A stretch of DNA of 64,000 nt from Nipponacmea schrenckii (GCA_030562195.1 JAUJPP010000011.1:7006001-7070000), one strand, 5' to 3'. Shown: positions 12,301 to 27,300, numbered from the stretch's first letter. Translations and numbers: made by a program. The notes: generated by a model not told the origin, from the letters alone.

Positions 12301-15300
12301 ATTCTATTTCCTTTATCTCCTGTGGGGTGATCTTTTTTAGGGCTGATTTGACCAGGTTTCACTTTATAATGGGAGAAATAAAATAATAATAATCTCAATT
12401 TTTTAAAATAGATATAACATAAGTTAAATAACAATTAAATCTTGAGACAACAATTATATAGGAATAAATAGAAGTCTATATCTACAATAATTGTTGTCTT
12501 TCAATGTGCAGTGATACTTCTAATAAATAGAAGTCTATATCTACAATAATTGTTGTCTCTCAATGTGCAGTGATACTTCTAAATAACAATTAAATCTTTC
12601 ATAAATAAATTCTAGAATTAATAACTTGTCTCTAGGACTAGATTCAGGTGATAAAATAATTATCGTCATCATTAGATTTAAACAATATCTATTAGTGTAT
12701 TAGTTGAATATAACTATTACAAAACTATTCATAGATTTTCCACTGTAGAGGGATCTTTAACGTGCACAGCCTTTAGCACACAGTGCCTCGGTTTATTGTC
12801 CAATCTGAATGACTAGGCGCTTTTTCCATGTCAGTCCCTCCAACCTGCATCAATGACAATTGGAAAAGGAGCTAAAAATCTGAAAGTTTATATAGACTTT
12901 TAACAGGATTGACCTTCAGATTAGCGAGCAAGCATCCAACTAACTGAGCCACCGTGGGTCCCCATAGAAAGCACAGGCCATGTTCAGAACCATTAAATAG
13001 TAGTCCACTAATTTTATACAACGGTTGATTGATTAAACATCGATATATACCACATAAACCGTTAATTTATATTATTTATTGTTAGTTTGTATCTATATAA
13101 TATCTGGAGTAATAGTAAAATCCTCTACCTGGTTTTGGAGGTTTACCAGCCTCTAGTGATGTTGATTCTTTTTTACCAAAACTTTCCTCTACAACTGATT
13201 AAATTAAACAAAATAACAATATGTGTTCAATATATAAGATACGATATTATTATATATTGGGTATAATAAATATATATATATATGAAGTATTTCCAGTATA
13301 TACAGTTTAAGTCATGTGACTAAACTACTGATCATTTATGACAAGTAGCGAATAATCCATAATGAACAAAAATAAGGCTTGATGTAAAATAGATTTTAAC
13401 AAACAAGACGTTCATAAACGCCCTAAATACAATCCCTCTGAACAAATGATCTTGAAGAATGCACAACATGAAACTTTGAGTAACAACAAACTTCAGGTTC
13501 TGTTTCAATTTTTCTGCGTGTATATTTGACAAAAGGCTCTGGTTGATAAAGCCTACCCTAAGTAAATTCATACAGAGAATATTACACACCTGGACGATCA
13601 TGACTACTAGGTGTAGAATGAACTGTTTTATTTTCTGTTTTACCCATTGACTCTTCAACTATTGGTGTCACTAATAAAATTAATAGTTAGATTTTAAATT
13701 TGGTTAGAAATATGTAAAACCATGAGTTAATAAAGTAAGAAATAGTATATCTATTTATCTAATGATGCCTTATAACATTTGTTAATCAATATCTGGATCG
13801 AATAATAAATAATTTGTATTAGCATGTTAAATTATGAGAGTAAAAATTCAGATATAGTATATCCTTTATAAAGAAGCACAAGATATATGGATATACTATT
13901 TCTGACATTTATTAACTCAACGTTGGCAAGTTGCATATGCTTATACAGACAGTGTTATCAATTCTCTTGATAACACTGCCTGTATTAGAATGTGAAGATA
14001 ACACTGCCTGTATTAGAATGTGAAGATAACACTGCCTGTATTAGAATGTGAAGATAACACTGCCTGTATTAGAATGTGAAGATAACACTGTCTGTATGAG
14101 CATGTAAATCTTGAGTTAATAAATGTCAGTATTAATATGTAGATATTCCATATATCTAGTGTTCTTACTAGATTTAATTTAACGCTAGTGTTTTCCTGCT
14201 ATTCTTAGTCTATCGTATATCTGGTTCTTTACATAAATGCTACAGTATACTAGGTTCTTTACTATATTCTTCTTATCAGTATCTAGTCTTTACCTACGCC
14301 TATTTCTATATGTCTTATAAACAGTATATCTAGTGCTTCTTTACCTACGCCTATTTCTATATGTCTTATAAACAGTATATCTAGTGCTTCTTTACCTACG
14401 CCTATTTCTATATGTCTTATAAACAGTATATCTAGTGCTTCTTTACCTATGCCTATTTCTATATATCTTATAAACAGTATATCCTAGATATCTGCCTAAT
14501 CAAAATATAAACCATTTCATTCAGTAATTTATATCTTTACTATTTACTGTAGATATTTAATACAATAATAATACAGTTTTATTATATAATATTTGTTCTA
14601 CCTGGAGAATGAAGTTGATCTAATTTTTCACTGTAAATTCTGTTTCCCTTATCACCAGTAGGGAAGCCATGTTCCGTTGTTATTGGTACTGGAGCTAGAT
14701 TATTAGTCAAATTATTATAAATAGCAAAACTTAATCATAGTATGTATTTCTCTATGTGTCAATTTATTTGTAAAAATAACATTTAAAATCTCAAACTTGG
14801 TTAATAAGATTATATAGTTATTATATAGAGATTCTATTCTTTAATCATGACACCTTGTAAGTCTGACTGATGAATATATACTCTTTGAGACCAGGTTTAA
14901 TTTGGAAGAGTTTTTCAATAATGACTAGTTTTCTAGTATAATTAATAGTTGAATAGATATATCATGTTATATGATTGAGATTTTAGTCTTTAGTCTTGAC
15001 ACTTGGTAAGTCTAACTAATAAATATATACTCTTATTGACTAAGTTTGATGATTTTTTATTTCCATTTTAATAGGTAGTATTTCTTTAAAACATTGTTTG
15101 ATCTTTCATTTCCTTTTAATCTTAAAGTTTTCACTTGTCATCTATGATCAGACAAAGTTGTTCAGTATCTCATGTTCAAGGTCATTTAATAATCAACCAA
15201 TCAAATATATATCTATATATCTACAACTACAACTATTAATATCTATATCTCTTACCAACAGGTTTGGGGGTAGATTTATCAAGTTTCTCAGAATAAATTC

Positions 15301-18300
15301 TATTTCCTTTATCTCCTGTGGGGTGATCTTTTTTAGGGCTGATTTTACCAGGTTTCACTGTTTAAATTATAAAAGAAGAATTTTCAATTTCTCAGCCAGA
15401 GTATTACATGGACTGAATTTGGGACAAATAAATTTTTTTTATTCCTCTAGGGAAAAATGATTATATCAATATTGAAAAACTATAAATAAGTGAACCTTCT
15501 TCCAATGATGCTGTCAAGAAAATAAATTAGATAGAATTATTTAGATATTCCCCACATCACCAACTGAACTATTGATAACTTTATGTTTTTTCAAGTAGCT
15601 TGGGTGCAGAAGAGTAGGACGTAAAACTCCATTCATTTCATTTCATTTCAAGTAGCTTGACCTGTATTTCAACAAAGTTTAACTGTTGATTTATCTCAGA
15701 ATTTACCAGTTACATCAGACTTACAATTTAGGACTCATGTATAGATTTAAATTCACTGTTTACTGTTGTTTTATTCTAATCTAACAATATATTAATATAT
15801 ACCTGGTTGTTTAGGGGAGGTAACTCCAGATTCTAATGACATTGCTTCTGATTTACCAAAACTTTCTTCTACAACTTTAATAGATATAAAATAAAAGAAA
15901 GTATTTTCTCTGTTAACTTGTATGTTATTTGTCTGTGACTCTAATGCTATCAGTAGGCTCAGGTTAACAAGGCATTGATTATAACATACATTAGAAATGA
16001 TCCTAAAATTGTATTAAATGTTACTTCATCTTTACAATAAATCTAACATGTAACTAATTTATAATCAATAAGAAAATGTAACACATCAGTTTTTAACATA
16101 TATAGGTCCTCAGTCATATGAGATCACATTATATCACTTATTTAAAAAATCAAAAAATTTTTTAATTATATTGATTGACTTGTAATTTTCACAAGAAAAA
16201 CTTCAACTGGTCAGCAAATAAAAGAAAGAAGAGTAAAGGCTAGAATAATGAATATTGAAGGTACCTGGTGGTGCACTATGAATTGGTTTATTTTCACTTT
16301 TACCAATTGTTTCTTCTACTAGTCCACTTCCTACGTTAAATAAATACAGGGATTGTTTATTTAATATCAGATCTAATTGTAGATCTAATATTTTCAAATT
16401 TATCTGAAAATCTATTATCTGTAGATCTAATATTTGTAGATCTAATATTTGTAAATGTAATGTTTGTAGATCTTATATTTGTAAATCTATCTGAAGATCT
16501 ATTTGTAAATCTAATATTTGTAGATCTATATTTGTAATCTTATATTTGTAGGTCTAAAATTTGTAGATCTTAATTTGAAATTTTCTGAGATTATTTGTAA
16601 TCTAATATTTGTAGATCTAATTTGTAGATCTAATATTTGTAGATCTTTTTTTAAAATTTTGTTTTTAAATCTAATATTTGTAGATCTTATATTTGTAGAT
16701 CTTATATTTGTAAATCTATCTGAAGATCTATTTGTAAATCTAATATTTTTAGATCTTATATTTGTAGATCTAATATTTGTAAATCTATTTTTGTAGATCT
16801 AATATTTGTAAATCTATCTGAAATCTATTTGTAGATCTAATATTTGTAAATCTAATTTTGTAGATCTATTGAAGATCTATTTGTAGATCTAATATTTGTA
16901 GATTAATATTTTAGTCTATTGTAGATCTTAAATTTGAGAACAAAAACTTCGGCCCATTTTAATTTTTTGATTTATATTTGTAGAAAAAAATTTTGTAAAT
17001 CTAATTAAAAATTTCTAAAAATTTAACACCGGGAAATCATGACAAATATGTAAAATAATTTTAAATTTCTGTTTTACCTTGATTTCAACATTGGTGTCAC
17101 AAATAAAATTTTATTGATTTTAAATTTTGGGTTAAAATTGTTAAACCATAGTTAATAAATAAGAAATATTATTTCCATGATCTAATATCTATTTATCTAA
17201 TGATTCTTATTAATTTGTTTCAATATTGGATCATAATAAATTTGTATTAGATTTTTAAATTATGGGTAAAAATTAAATATATATTATAAAGAAGCAAAGT
17301 ATTTTATATTCTATTTCTTACATTTTTAATCAATTTGGCAAGTTATATTTTATTAAGACAGTGTTATCAATTTCTTGATAACAATTCCTGTATTAGAAGG
17401 AAAGATAAGCTGCCTGTATTTATTAAATAACGTTAATTTGAATAAATGTAGAATGTAATCAATATCTGATCTTTTTTGAAAACTCCCTTTATTTGTAAGA
17501 TTCCTTATTAGAATGTAAATACCTCCCTGTTTAAATTGAAAAACGTGCCTATGATTTCTTATTAAATTGTCATAATAAACCATATATCTAGTGTTTCTTT
17601 ACCTACGCCTATTTCTATATGTCTTAAAAACAGTATATCTAGTGCTTCTTTACCTACGCCTATTTCTTTTATGTCTTATTATCCATATATTTAGTGCTTC
17701 TTTACCTACGCCTATTTCTATATATCTTATAAACAGTATATCCTAGATATCTGCCTAATCAAAATATAAACCATTTCATTCAGTAATTTATATCTTAACT
17801 ATCTACTGTAGATATTTAATACAATAATGATACAGTTTTATTATATAATATTTGTTCTACCTGGAGAATGAAGTTGATCTAATTTTTCACTGTAAATTCT
17901 GTTTCCCTTATCACCAGTAGGGAAGCCATGTTCCGTTGTTATTGGTACTGGAGCTAGATTATTAGTCAAATTATTATAAATAGCAAAACTTAATCATAGT
18001 ATGTATTTCTCTATGTGTCAATTTATTTGTAAAATACATTTAAAATCTCAAACTTGGTTAATAAGATTATATAGTTATTATATAGAGATTCTATTCTTTA
18101 ATCATGGCACCTTGTAAGTCTGACTGATGAATATATACTCTTTGAGACCAGGTTTAAATTAGAAGTGTTTTTCAAAAATTACTAGTTTTCTAGTATAATT
18201 AATAGTTGAATAGATATATCATTTTTATATGATAGAGATTCTATTCTTTAGTCATGACACCTTGTAGGTCTTACTAATAAATATATACTATTATTGACTA

Positions 18301-21300
18301 AGTTTTTTAAGAGGTAGTATTTCTTTAAAACATTGTTTGATCTTTCATTTCCTTTTTATCTTAAAGTTTTCACTTGTCATCTATGATCAGACAAAGTTGT
18401 CCAGTATCTCATGTTCAAAGGTATTTAATAATCAACCAATCAAATATATATCTATATATCTACAACTACAACTATTATATCTATATCTCTTACCAACAGG
18501 TTTGGGGGTAGATTTTTCAAGTTTCTCAGAATAAATTCTATTTCCTTTATCTCCTGTGGGGTGATCTTTTTTAGGGCTGATTTTACCAGGTTTCACTGTT
18601 TAAATTATAAAAGAAGAATTTTCAATTTCTCAGCCAGAGTATTACATGGACTGAATTTGGGACAAATAAATTTTTTTTATTCCTCTAGGGAAAAATGATT
18701 ATATCAATATTGAAAAACTATTAATAAGTGAACCTTCTTCCAATGATGCTGTCAAGAAAATAAATTAGATAGAATTATTTAGATATTCCCCACATCACCA
18801 ACTGAACTATTGATAACTTTATGTTTTTTCAAGTAGCTTGGGTGCAGAAGAGTAGGACGTAAAACTCCATTCATTTCATTTCATTTTTTCAAGTAGCTTG
18901 ACCTGTATTTCAACAAAGTTTAACTTTTGATTTATCTCAGAATTTACCAGTTACATCAGATTACAATTTAGGACTCATGTATAGATTTAAATTACTGTTT
19001 ATTTGTTTTTTTTAATCTAACAAATATTAATTATACCTGGGTTTTTTGGGGAGGTAACTCCAGATTCTAATGACATTGCTTCTGATTTACCAAAACTTTC
19101 TTCTACAACTTTAATAGATATAAAATAAAGAAAGTATTTTCTCGTTAACTTGTATGTTATTTGTCTGTGACTCTAATGCTATCAGTAGCCCCAGGGTTTA
19201 AAAAGGCATTGTTATAACATACATTAAAATGACCTAAAATTGATTAAAAGTTACTTTATCTTTAAATAAATCTAACATGTAACTAATTTATAATCAATAA
19301 AAAAGAACAATCAATTTTAAATATAAAGGCCTTATCATATTGATCACTTTATATCACTTATAAAAAATCAAAAAAAAATTTTGTTTTTAAAAATTTTATT
19401 TGACTTTAATTTTGAAAACTTAATGTCAGCAAATAAAAGAAAGAAGAGTAAGGCTAGAATAATGAATATTGAAGGTACCTGGTGGTGCACTATGAATTGG
19501 TTTATTTTCACTTTTACCAATTGTTTCTTCTACTAGTCCACTTCCTACGTTAAATAAATACAGGTATTGTTTATTTAATATCAGATCTAATTGTAGATTA
19601 ATATTTTAAATTTATTTTAAAAACTTTTTTTGAGATCTTTTTTTGTAGATCTAAAATTGTAATCTAATTTTGTAATCTAATATTTGTAATCTAATATTTT
19701 TAGTCTAATATTTGTAATCTTATATTGTAGACTAATATTTGTAGATCTAAAATTTGTAGGTCTATATTTGTAGATCAAAAATTTGTAGATCTAAAATTTG
19801 TAGATCTAAATTTGTATCTAAAATTTGTAGTTAATATTTGTAGATCTAAAATTTGAATCTAAATTTGTAGTTAATATTTGAGTCTAATATTTGTAGATCT
19901 AATATTTGTAGATCTAATATTTGTAGATGTAATATTTGTAGATCTAATATTTGTAGGTCTAATATTTGTAGATCTATTATTTGTAAATCTAATATTTGTA
20001 GATCTAATATTTGTAGATCTAATATCTGTAGATTTATCTGTAGATCCATGCACCTCTATTATGTCAACCTCAAAAAATAAACCATTAAAAGGTGAATTTA
20101 ATTATTAGGGAAACACTATAATCTTTAGTGATCCTTGAATGGCATTTAATAGTTGGTACATATAACTAAGATGAAGTCTTTATGCATTACAACTATTGTT
20201 TAAACAATATTTGTAATCTATAGTCTTCTTCTTGGTTACTATAATCTTTGTCATTTTTTAAATTGTAACTTACAATTATTAAGTGCTCCAATCATCTGAT
20301 TGGTTTATAACTTAAAAGGATTTTTAATTTGGTTTTATTATTCAATCAAGATGACTGCATCTCTTAAAATTTTGATTTTAGTTATGTATTTTGGAGAATA
20401 AGGCCCCAGACAAGCCAAGTTTTAGCCATTATTTACTATGAGGGTAAATAAAAATTAAATGGTCTGTAAAATAGACGAAGATAGACTACTCAATAATATA
20501 CAACTACAAGTTACACAAAATAATGTATATTACTTGTACCTTTGGAATGAGCTGAATCTGTTTGATCTAATTTTTCACTGTAAATTCTGTTTCCCTTATC
20601 ACCAGTAGGAAAGCCATGTTCTGTTTTTATTGGTCCTGGAGCTAAATTTACACATTCATAAAAGTTAGGAATACTTTATCAAACAGTTATCAATATATTG
20701 GCATAGTAAAGACATTGCAAAATATACCTTAAAAGATCTTTATGAAGTAACACAAAAATAGGATTATAGCTATCTTCTGAAACATTTAATTTGATGTTTG
20801 CCATATCTTCATAAAACAAAGTTTAGATTTATCTTGATCTATAAAACTTACAAATGTTATGTCACCGATCAGAAGCTATCGCCAGATGTTATTTTTTATT
20901 AGTCATTAATAAGAAACAGAATATCTGAAGTTTAGTTTCTACAGGAATAATTGAGCAGTAATATATATATAAATATTGTAAGTTTGTTATTCCTATATTA
21001 TAAGTTAGTTTCAAGTCTCAGTGTATTAGTATTAGTACCAATTGGTATAAAATAGGCAATTCACAGTACTTTGTTTAGCTTAGATACTCAAAAACATTAT
21101 TAGCTTTGTAGACTCTCTAACAAACCCAGTTGCACAAAATGGCAGATACTATTAAAACATGAATAGACCAGATATATAATAGGTAGAGAAGTTTGGACCA
21201 TATTGTGTCCATTCCTCCAGAGCCTACCTCCACATAAAATGGATTGTTTGTATTATATTTGTCCACAAATACTCAAAACAAAATAATAATATAACTACTA

Positions 21301-24300
21301 CAGAAGTGCAGAGAAACTAAATAAGTATAGAGTTCGGGGTAAGAATGCTGTACTTATTTCCCATTAAAATAGTTAATTTGTATATTGACTAGGTATATTA
21401 CTATTACTAGATAGAGACCAAAAGAATATAGAGAGGATATATCAGTATATACAATCACCATTAAACTACAAGCAATAAAACAGGTGTCTCTTACCAACAG
21501 GTTTGGGGGTAGATTTATCAAGTTTTTCAGAATAAATTCTATTTCCTTTATCTCCTGTGGGGTGATCTTTTTTAGGGCTAAATTTTGCTGCTATAAATGT
21601 TGAACGAAATAAATAAACTCTATATTCATTATATATTTACTATTGTACATTCAAATGTCCATATATGAGATCGACTATATATGATATCATATAGCTATAT
21701 ATCCTTTTTATTATAGTGGGCAAAATTCTAGTTTATGGAATAATAATAGTAACAATGAGTTTATTTATTCTGCAATATTTCAACAAGTGTCCTCTGGTCA
21801 GCATCAAGCAGGAGGACTTTGAGGATGGGTTGTAGTTCAGATGTTTAGAGAGTCATTAATTAAACAGTAAAATCCAAACATACTGATTCTTTTCATTGTG
21901 TGTAAAACTAAATATATAGTGAATTTATAATTCTAGTGAAGTTATTACAATTTGAAAACATCAAGCCAATCACACAGAAAATATTACTTTATCCATTTTT
22001 TGTTGAATATATAGAAAGGATGAACACAATTACCAATTTACAGTTATTACAATTCTACTATAAAGACATTTCTAAGTGAGGGGTAAATATCATAAACACA
22101 AGATGGTATTTTGGAATGAGCACACTTTTTTAACAGAACATTTCAACACATTTAAATAATGAAACAATACAGGATTTATAACCTTATTAAAGGTGTGTGC
22201 TTATTCCAATATAATATCATGTATTTGAGATTTATGATAGCTCATCAACCATTCAAATCTATTATATATTTCTTCTGATAACAGAATGTGTAAACTGTGT
22301 TGAAATGTCCAGTTGATTTATAATCTTAATAAAGATGTTTGTTTATTCCATAATATCATGTTGTTTTCCTGATAATATATATTGATAAAGTTGTTCTAAT
22401 CTGGTATATAATACAATAACTTACGTGTAACAGGTGTTTGGTTAGGTGGTGCTGCTGACGTTACAGGTGCTGATTCTACTACTATCACATCATCAGCCAC
22501 CATACTCTCTTCTACTACTGGAATATATAAATTGAAGCTAATTTGTGATCAGGGGAGATAATTGTCAAGGACACATAATAATACAGTGAAATTGCAGCTA
22601 TATTAGCATACTCTTTTTGCGATATCCAACTGTCGAGGTATCTTTACACAGCCTGTAGCACACAAGGCTTGGGTTTATTGTCAACAAGCATAATGATAAA
22701 ATATAATATTAACTTATGACAATAAGTACCTGGAGTTTGTTCAGATTTGACATTTTCTTTGTCATCTTTCTCCTCTGATGTATTTGCAGGTGTTTTTATC
22801 ACAGATTGATTAGTTTGAGCTACTTCTTTCACCACTTCTTCTTTCTGTGGACTTCCAACATCTTCAGTAGAAGCTTCATCATCTTCGTCTTCTTTCTCAG
22901 CTTCTTTTTGTTTTTGTGAGTTCACTAAATCTAAGGTGGTGGACTGAAAAGAAACAGTCAGAAGGCATTAGTTAGTTTCACTACAATTGTACACAAAAAA
23001 AATATAAGCATAGATGAAATAGATGTCACTGAATTACTATATATACCATAGTTGTTCTATTTTTCAATTAGAAGATAAACACTTTCTGTTTTAGATTTAG
23101 AGGGGGTTTATTCGATATTTAACCATGCTTGAATATACCAATAGAGACCTAATGTTCATTAATGATTCAAGCATGGTTAAATATCGAATAAACCCCCTCT
23201 AAATCTAAAACAGAAAGTCGTTTATCGGAATTGTACCACAAATTGTGATGATTTTGGTCCCAGACTCTTTTTTTATGGATAATTTAGACATGGGCTATTC
23301 GGTTTTTATGACGTTAGGTGCAGTATGACGCACATAACAACAAACTGCACGTGCGCTATCGAATGAAAAAGAAGACATCCTTTATATCATTAACATTAAC
23401 AAGATTTGTAACTAGTTGTTGAAATTAATACGCCAAATTGCAAAGACATGATGTCAAATTGCTATTAAACCCCATGTATTTCGACCAATCAGAACTCAGA
23501 ATTTTTGTTATTTGTGGTACAATCATTGTTATTTTGTGCTTAATAAATATTCCTGTATGTAAATTGAAACGTTGCTTAAATTAAAAAGGAGTAGTATATC
23601 TATAATAGTGTCTTGTTTTAGATAATATTTGTTTATATTTGTGTTTTGTGAATTTTAGTTTTAATGTGATGTAAGTTGGTTAATTCCGAGTTTATATAAA
23701 GGTGCTAGGTAAGTTATTAATTGGCAAGTTCTACATTTCCTTCTGTTTCTAGATACCAAAGGAGAAACTTTAAGACGTTACAGACTTTTATTGAGCCAAG
23801 TAAAGATGATAAAACTTCTATACAGAGCTTTATTGAGCCAAGTAAAGATGATAAAACTTCTATACAGACCTTTATTGAGCCAAGTAAAGATGATAAAACT
23901 TCTATACAGACCTTTATTGAGCCAAGTAAAGATGATAAAACTTCTATACAGACCTTTATTGAGCCAAGTAAAGATGATAAAACTTCTATACAGACCTTTA
24001 TTGAGCCAAGTAAAGATGATAAACATTCTATACAGACCTTTATTGAGCCAAGTAAAGATGATAAAACTTCTATACAGACCTTTATTGAGCCAAGTAAAGA
24101 TGATAAACATTCTATACAGACCTTTATTGAGCCAAGTAAAGATGATAAAACTTCTATACAGACCTTTATTGAGCCAAGTAAAGATGATAAACATTCTATC
24201 AGACCTTTATTGAGCCAAGTAAAGATGATAAAACTTCTATACAGACCTTTATTGAGCCAAGTAAAGATGATAAACATTCTATACAGACCTTTATTGAGCC

Positions 24301-27300
24301 AAGTAAAGATGATAAAACTTCTATACAGACCTTTATTGAGCCAAGTAAAGATGATAAACATTCTATACAGACCTTTATTGAGCCAAGTAAAGATGATAAA
24401 ATTCTATACAGACCTTTATTAAGCCAAGTAAAGATGATAAAATTCTATACAGACCTTTATTGAGCCAAGTAAAGATGATAAACATTCTATACAGACCTTT
24501 ATTGAGCCAAGTAAAGATGATAAACATTCTATACAGACCTTTATTAGCCAAGTAAAGATGATAAACATTCTATACAGACCTTTATTGAGCCAAGTAAAGA
24601 TGATAAACATTCTATACAGACCTTTATTGAGCCAAGTAAAGATGATAAACATTCTATACAGACCTTTATTGAGCCAAGTAAAGATGATAAACATTCTATA
24701 CAGACCTTTATTGAGCCAAGTAAAGATGATAAACATTCTATACAGAACTTTATTGAGCCAAGTAAAGATGATAAAATTCTATACAGACCTTTATTGAGCC
24801 AAGTAAAGATGATAGAACTTCTATACAGACCTTTATTGAGCCAAGTAAAGATGATAAAACTTCTATACAGACCTTTATTGAGCCAAGTAAAGATGATAAA
24901 CATTCTATAAGACCTTTATTGAGCCAAGTAAAGATGATAAAACTTCTATACAGACCTTTATTGAGCCAAGTAAAGATGATAAACATTCTATACAGACCTT
25001 TATTGAGCCAAGTAAAAATGATAAACATTCTATACAGACCTTTATTGAGCCAAGTAAAGATGATAAAACTTCTATACAGACCTTTATTGAGCCAAGTAAA
25101 GATGATAAAACTTCTATACAGACCTTTATTGAGCCAAGTAAAGATGATAAAACTTCTATACAGACCTTTATTGAGCCAAGTAAAGATGATAAACATTCTA
25201 TACAGACCTTTATTGAGCCAAGTAAAGATGATAAAACTTCTATACAGACCTTTATTGAGCCAAGTAAAGATGATAAAACTTCTATACAGAGCTTTATTGA
25301 GCCAAATAAAGATGATAAACATTCTATACAGACCTTTATTGAGCCAAGTAAAGATGATAAAACTTCTATACAGACCTTTATTGAGCCAAGTAAAGATGAT
25401 AAAACTTCTATACAGACCTTCATTGAGCCAAGTAAAGATGATAAAACTTCTATACAGACCTTTATTGAGCCAAGTAAAGATGATAAAACTTCTATACAGA
25501 CCTTTATTGAGCCAAGTAGAGATGATAAAACTTCTATACAGACCTTTATTGAGCCAAGTAGAGATGATAAAACTTCTGTTCCTTTATAAGATTCATCAGC
25601 TTCAAATTCTTCTCGTAAATCTTGATAAACATTGTTCATTATCTTCTTCACCTTTAATTTTAAAAACAAAGGGGTTTAAAAGTGATTTTAAAAGTAAACC
25701 CTTCAAAGGGTTTTTACTATTTAAATACTGAAAGGCCAAGTTTTCTAAAAGTTTCAAACCCTACTCAAAAATATTTATTTGTATCCGCTTTTTAAATCCT
25801 TAAGCGGCATTTATGGATTTAAAGAAAATTTGGAAAATTTAAATTTAACCCGGAAACGGTAATTAGGTAAAAACTCTCAAATTTAAGTTTTTTAAACCAC
25901 ACGTTTAAAAAACCAAAATCCCTTACTTTTTGAAAATCTTATCATTTTTCATGCTTCATTCAATAATAACTTTAAAATTTTTGAAAAAATGTGAATATCA
26001 CCTTAATTGAGTTTATTTTATCCCCCATGTCAAATTTGTTGCGTTTTTTAATTTCTCCAGAGTATGTGTTTTTTAAAATATCTTCCGATTAACTAAATTT
26101 CATTAAATATTCAAATAATCTGATACTTGGTAAACTAAAATCTATATCACTTGGAAACAGAAATTATAACTTGATATTCTAAATTGAAGCCACGTCTGAG
26201 CTCTTAATTGTAGTATTTTTCAATGTAAACTGTTTGTTCTAACAATAAATTATTTTTGTGAGATTATTTTAGAAACACGATCTAGAGACACATAAATTTA
26301 AACGACATGAAAAGTATTACCTCCATAACTAAATCACCAGAGGGAGCCACAGTACTTGATACAGTACCACTATTTTTAACTTTATCTGTCAACTCTTCAA
26401 TTTTCTCTTCTAATTCCTCAATTTTATCTGTTTGTGTTTCATTTTCATCTTCTAGTTCCTGTATTTTATCTTCATATTTCTCTTTCATAGCCGTGGCTTG
26501 ACTTCGCAGATTATCATACTGAAAGAGACAACATTAGTAACATGGTTCAAATAATAAATATACAAGGTTCTGAACAGTGTGTGGTGTGAGATTTACACAG
26601 TAGAAAAAAAAAGAAGTGTGTACAGGAGATATAGTTAAGATGGATATGAATTGCTGAGAACACTACTACTACTACAAATGGGTGTAGAGGGTTCTACAAC
26701 TTCTACTACCGGTAGCTAACAGTGTTAGAAATAGTCATCATTCTTTATTATTCCAGTCAGATCAGCTGTAAATAGGTAAGGATAATCCAGGAAAGATCAA
26801 TGCTAATATGTTTGATAGACAGGATCATCCTGTTGTTAATATGAATATCTGAACTTTTCCTTCGTATTTTTAATAAATTTGAGTATATTTAGTAAAAAAC
26901 CTGAACAAGATTTTGTTTTGTCCTCACCTTGTCTTTCCATACTTGTAATTCTTCTATTTCTTCCTCAAGTTCGTTAATTTTCTCTTCGTTAGTATTATTA
27001 CTCACTCTTAAAGTCTGTACCTAGAAATAAATTTAGATCAAGTTTACAGAATTCACATTATATATATAATTTTTGCAGGAATGTGTTTTAAAGTGATATT
27101 AAATACTAGCCAAGCTAATAAAGTAAGAAACAAAACATGAGGTTTAAAATGATGAGGTTAAGAATAAGTTAGATAAAGTAAAGTATGAAAAAGACATTTT
27201 TATAACTGTATTTTGTATTGTTAATAATATTTTGTTGTGTATTGAATGTTTAATTGTCAGATCTCTCTAATGGTAGAAAATGCTTGTAAGAAACAGGAAA

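Larger units (their letters stand above)
13590..20050. repeat. Tandem ~3.3-kb block duplication carrying tail exons
   Basis: The left copy spans about 13590-16950 and the right copy about 17040-20050. Both hold, left to right, exon types E, B, A, D and C, then a 15-bp TAGATCT repeat. Intron text matches over hundreds of bases, for example TTTGAGACCAGGTTTAA, the tract GTAGCTTGGGTGCAGAAGAG and the AAATTTTTTTTATTCC stretch. In the right copy the E exon is broken and parts of the introns show many small deletions. Confidence 0.88.

Noticed and set aside
13332..13658. Minus-strand ORF of 108 codons
   Set aside because: Starts in exon 40 in a frame that differs from the module frame and runs into the intron; no recognisable content.
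15098..15460. Plus-strand ORF of 120 codons
   Set aside because: Spans antisense of exon 38 and intron; its duplicate at 18337 has a different frame, so it is not conserved as coding.
19846..20108. ORFs reading DLIFV / ILDLQ repeats
   Set aside because: Artefact of the 15-bp TAGATCTAATATTTG repeat, open on both strands.
23717..25731. Long ORFs in both strands (up to 270 codons) reading as 14-residue repeats such as [14 protein letters not shown]
   Set aside because: They arise because the 42-bp unit has no stop in several frames on both strands. Only the frame continuous with exon 27 has any biological support.
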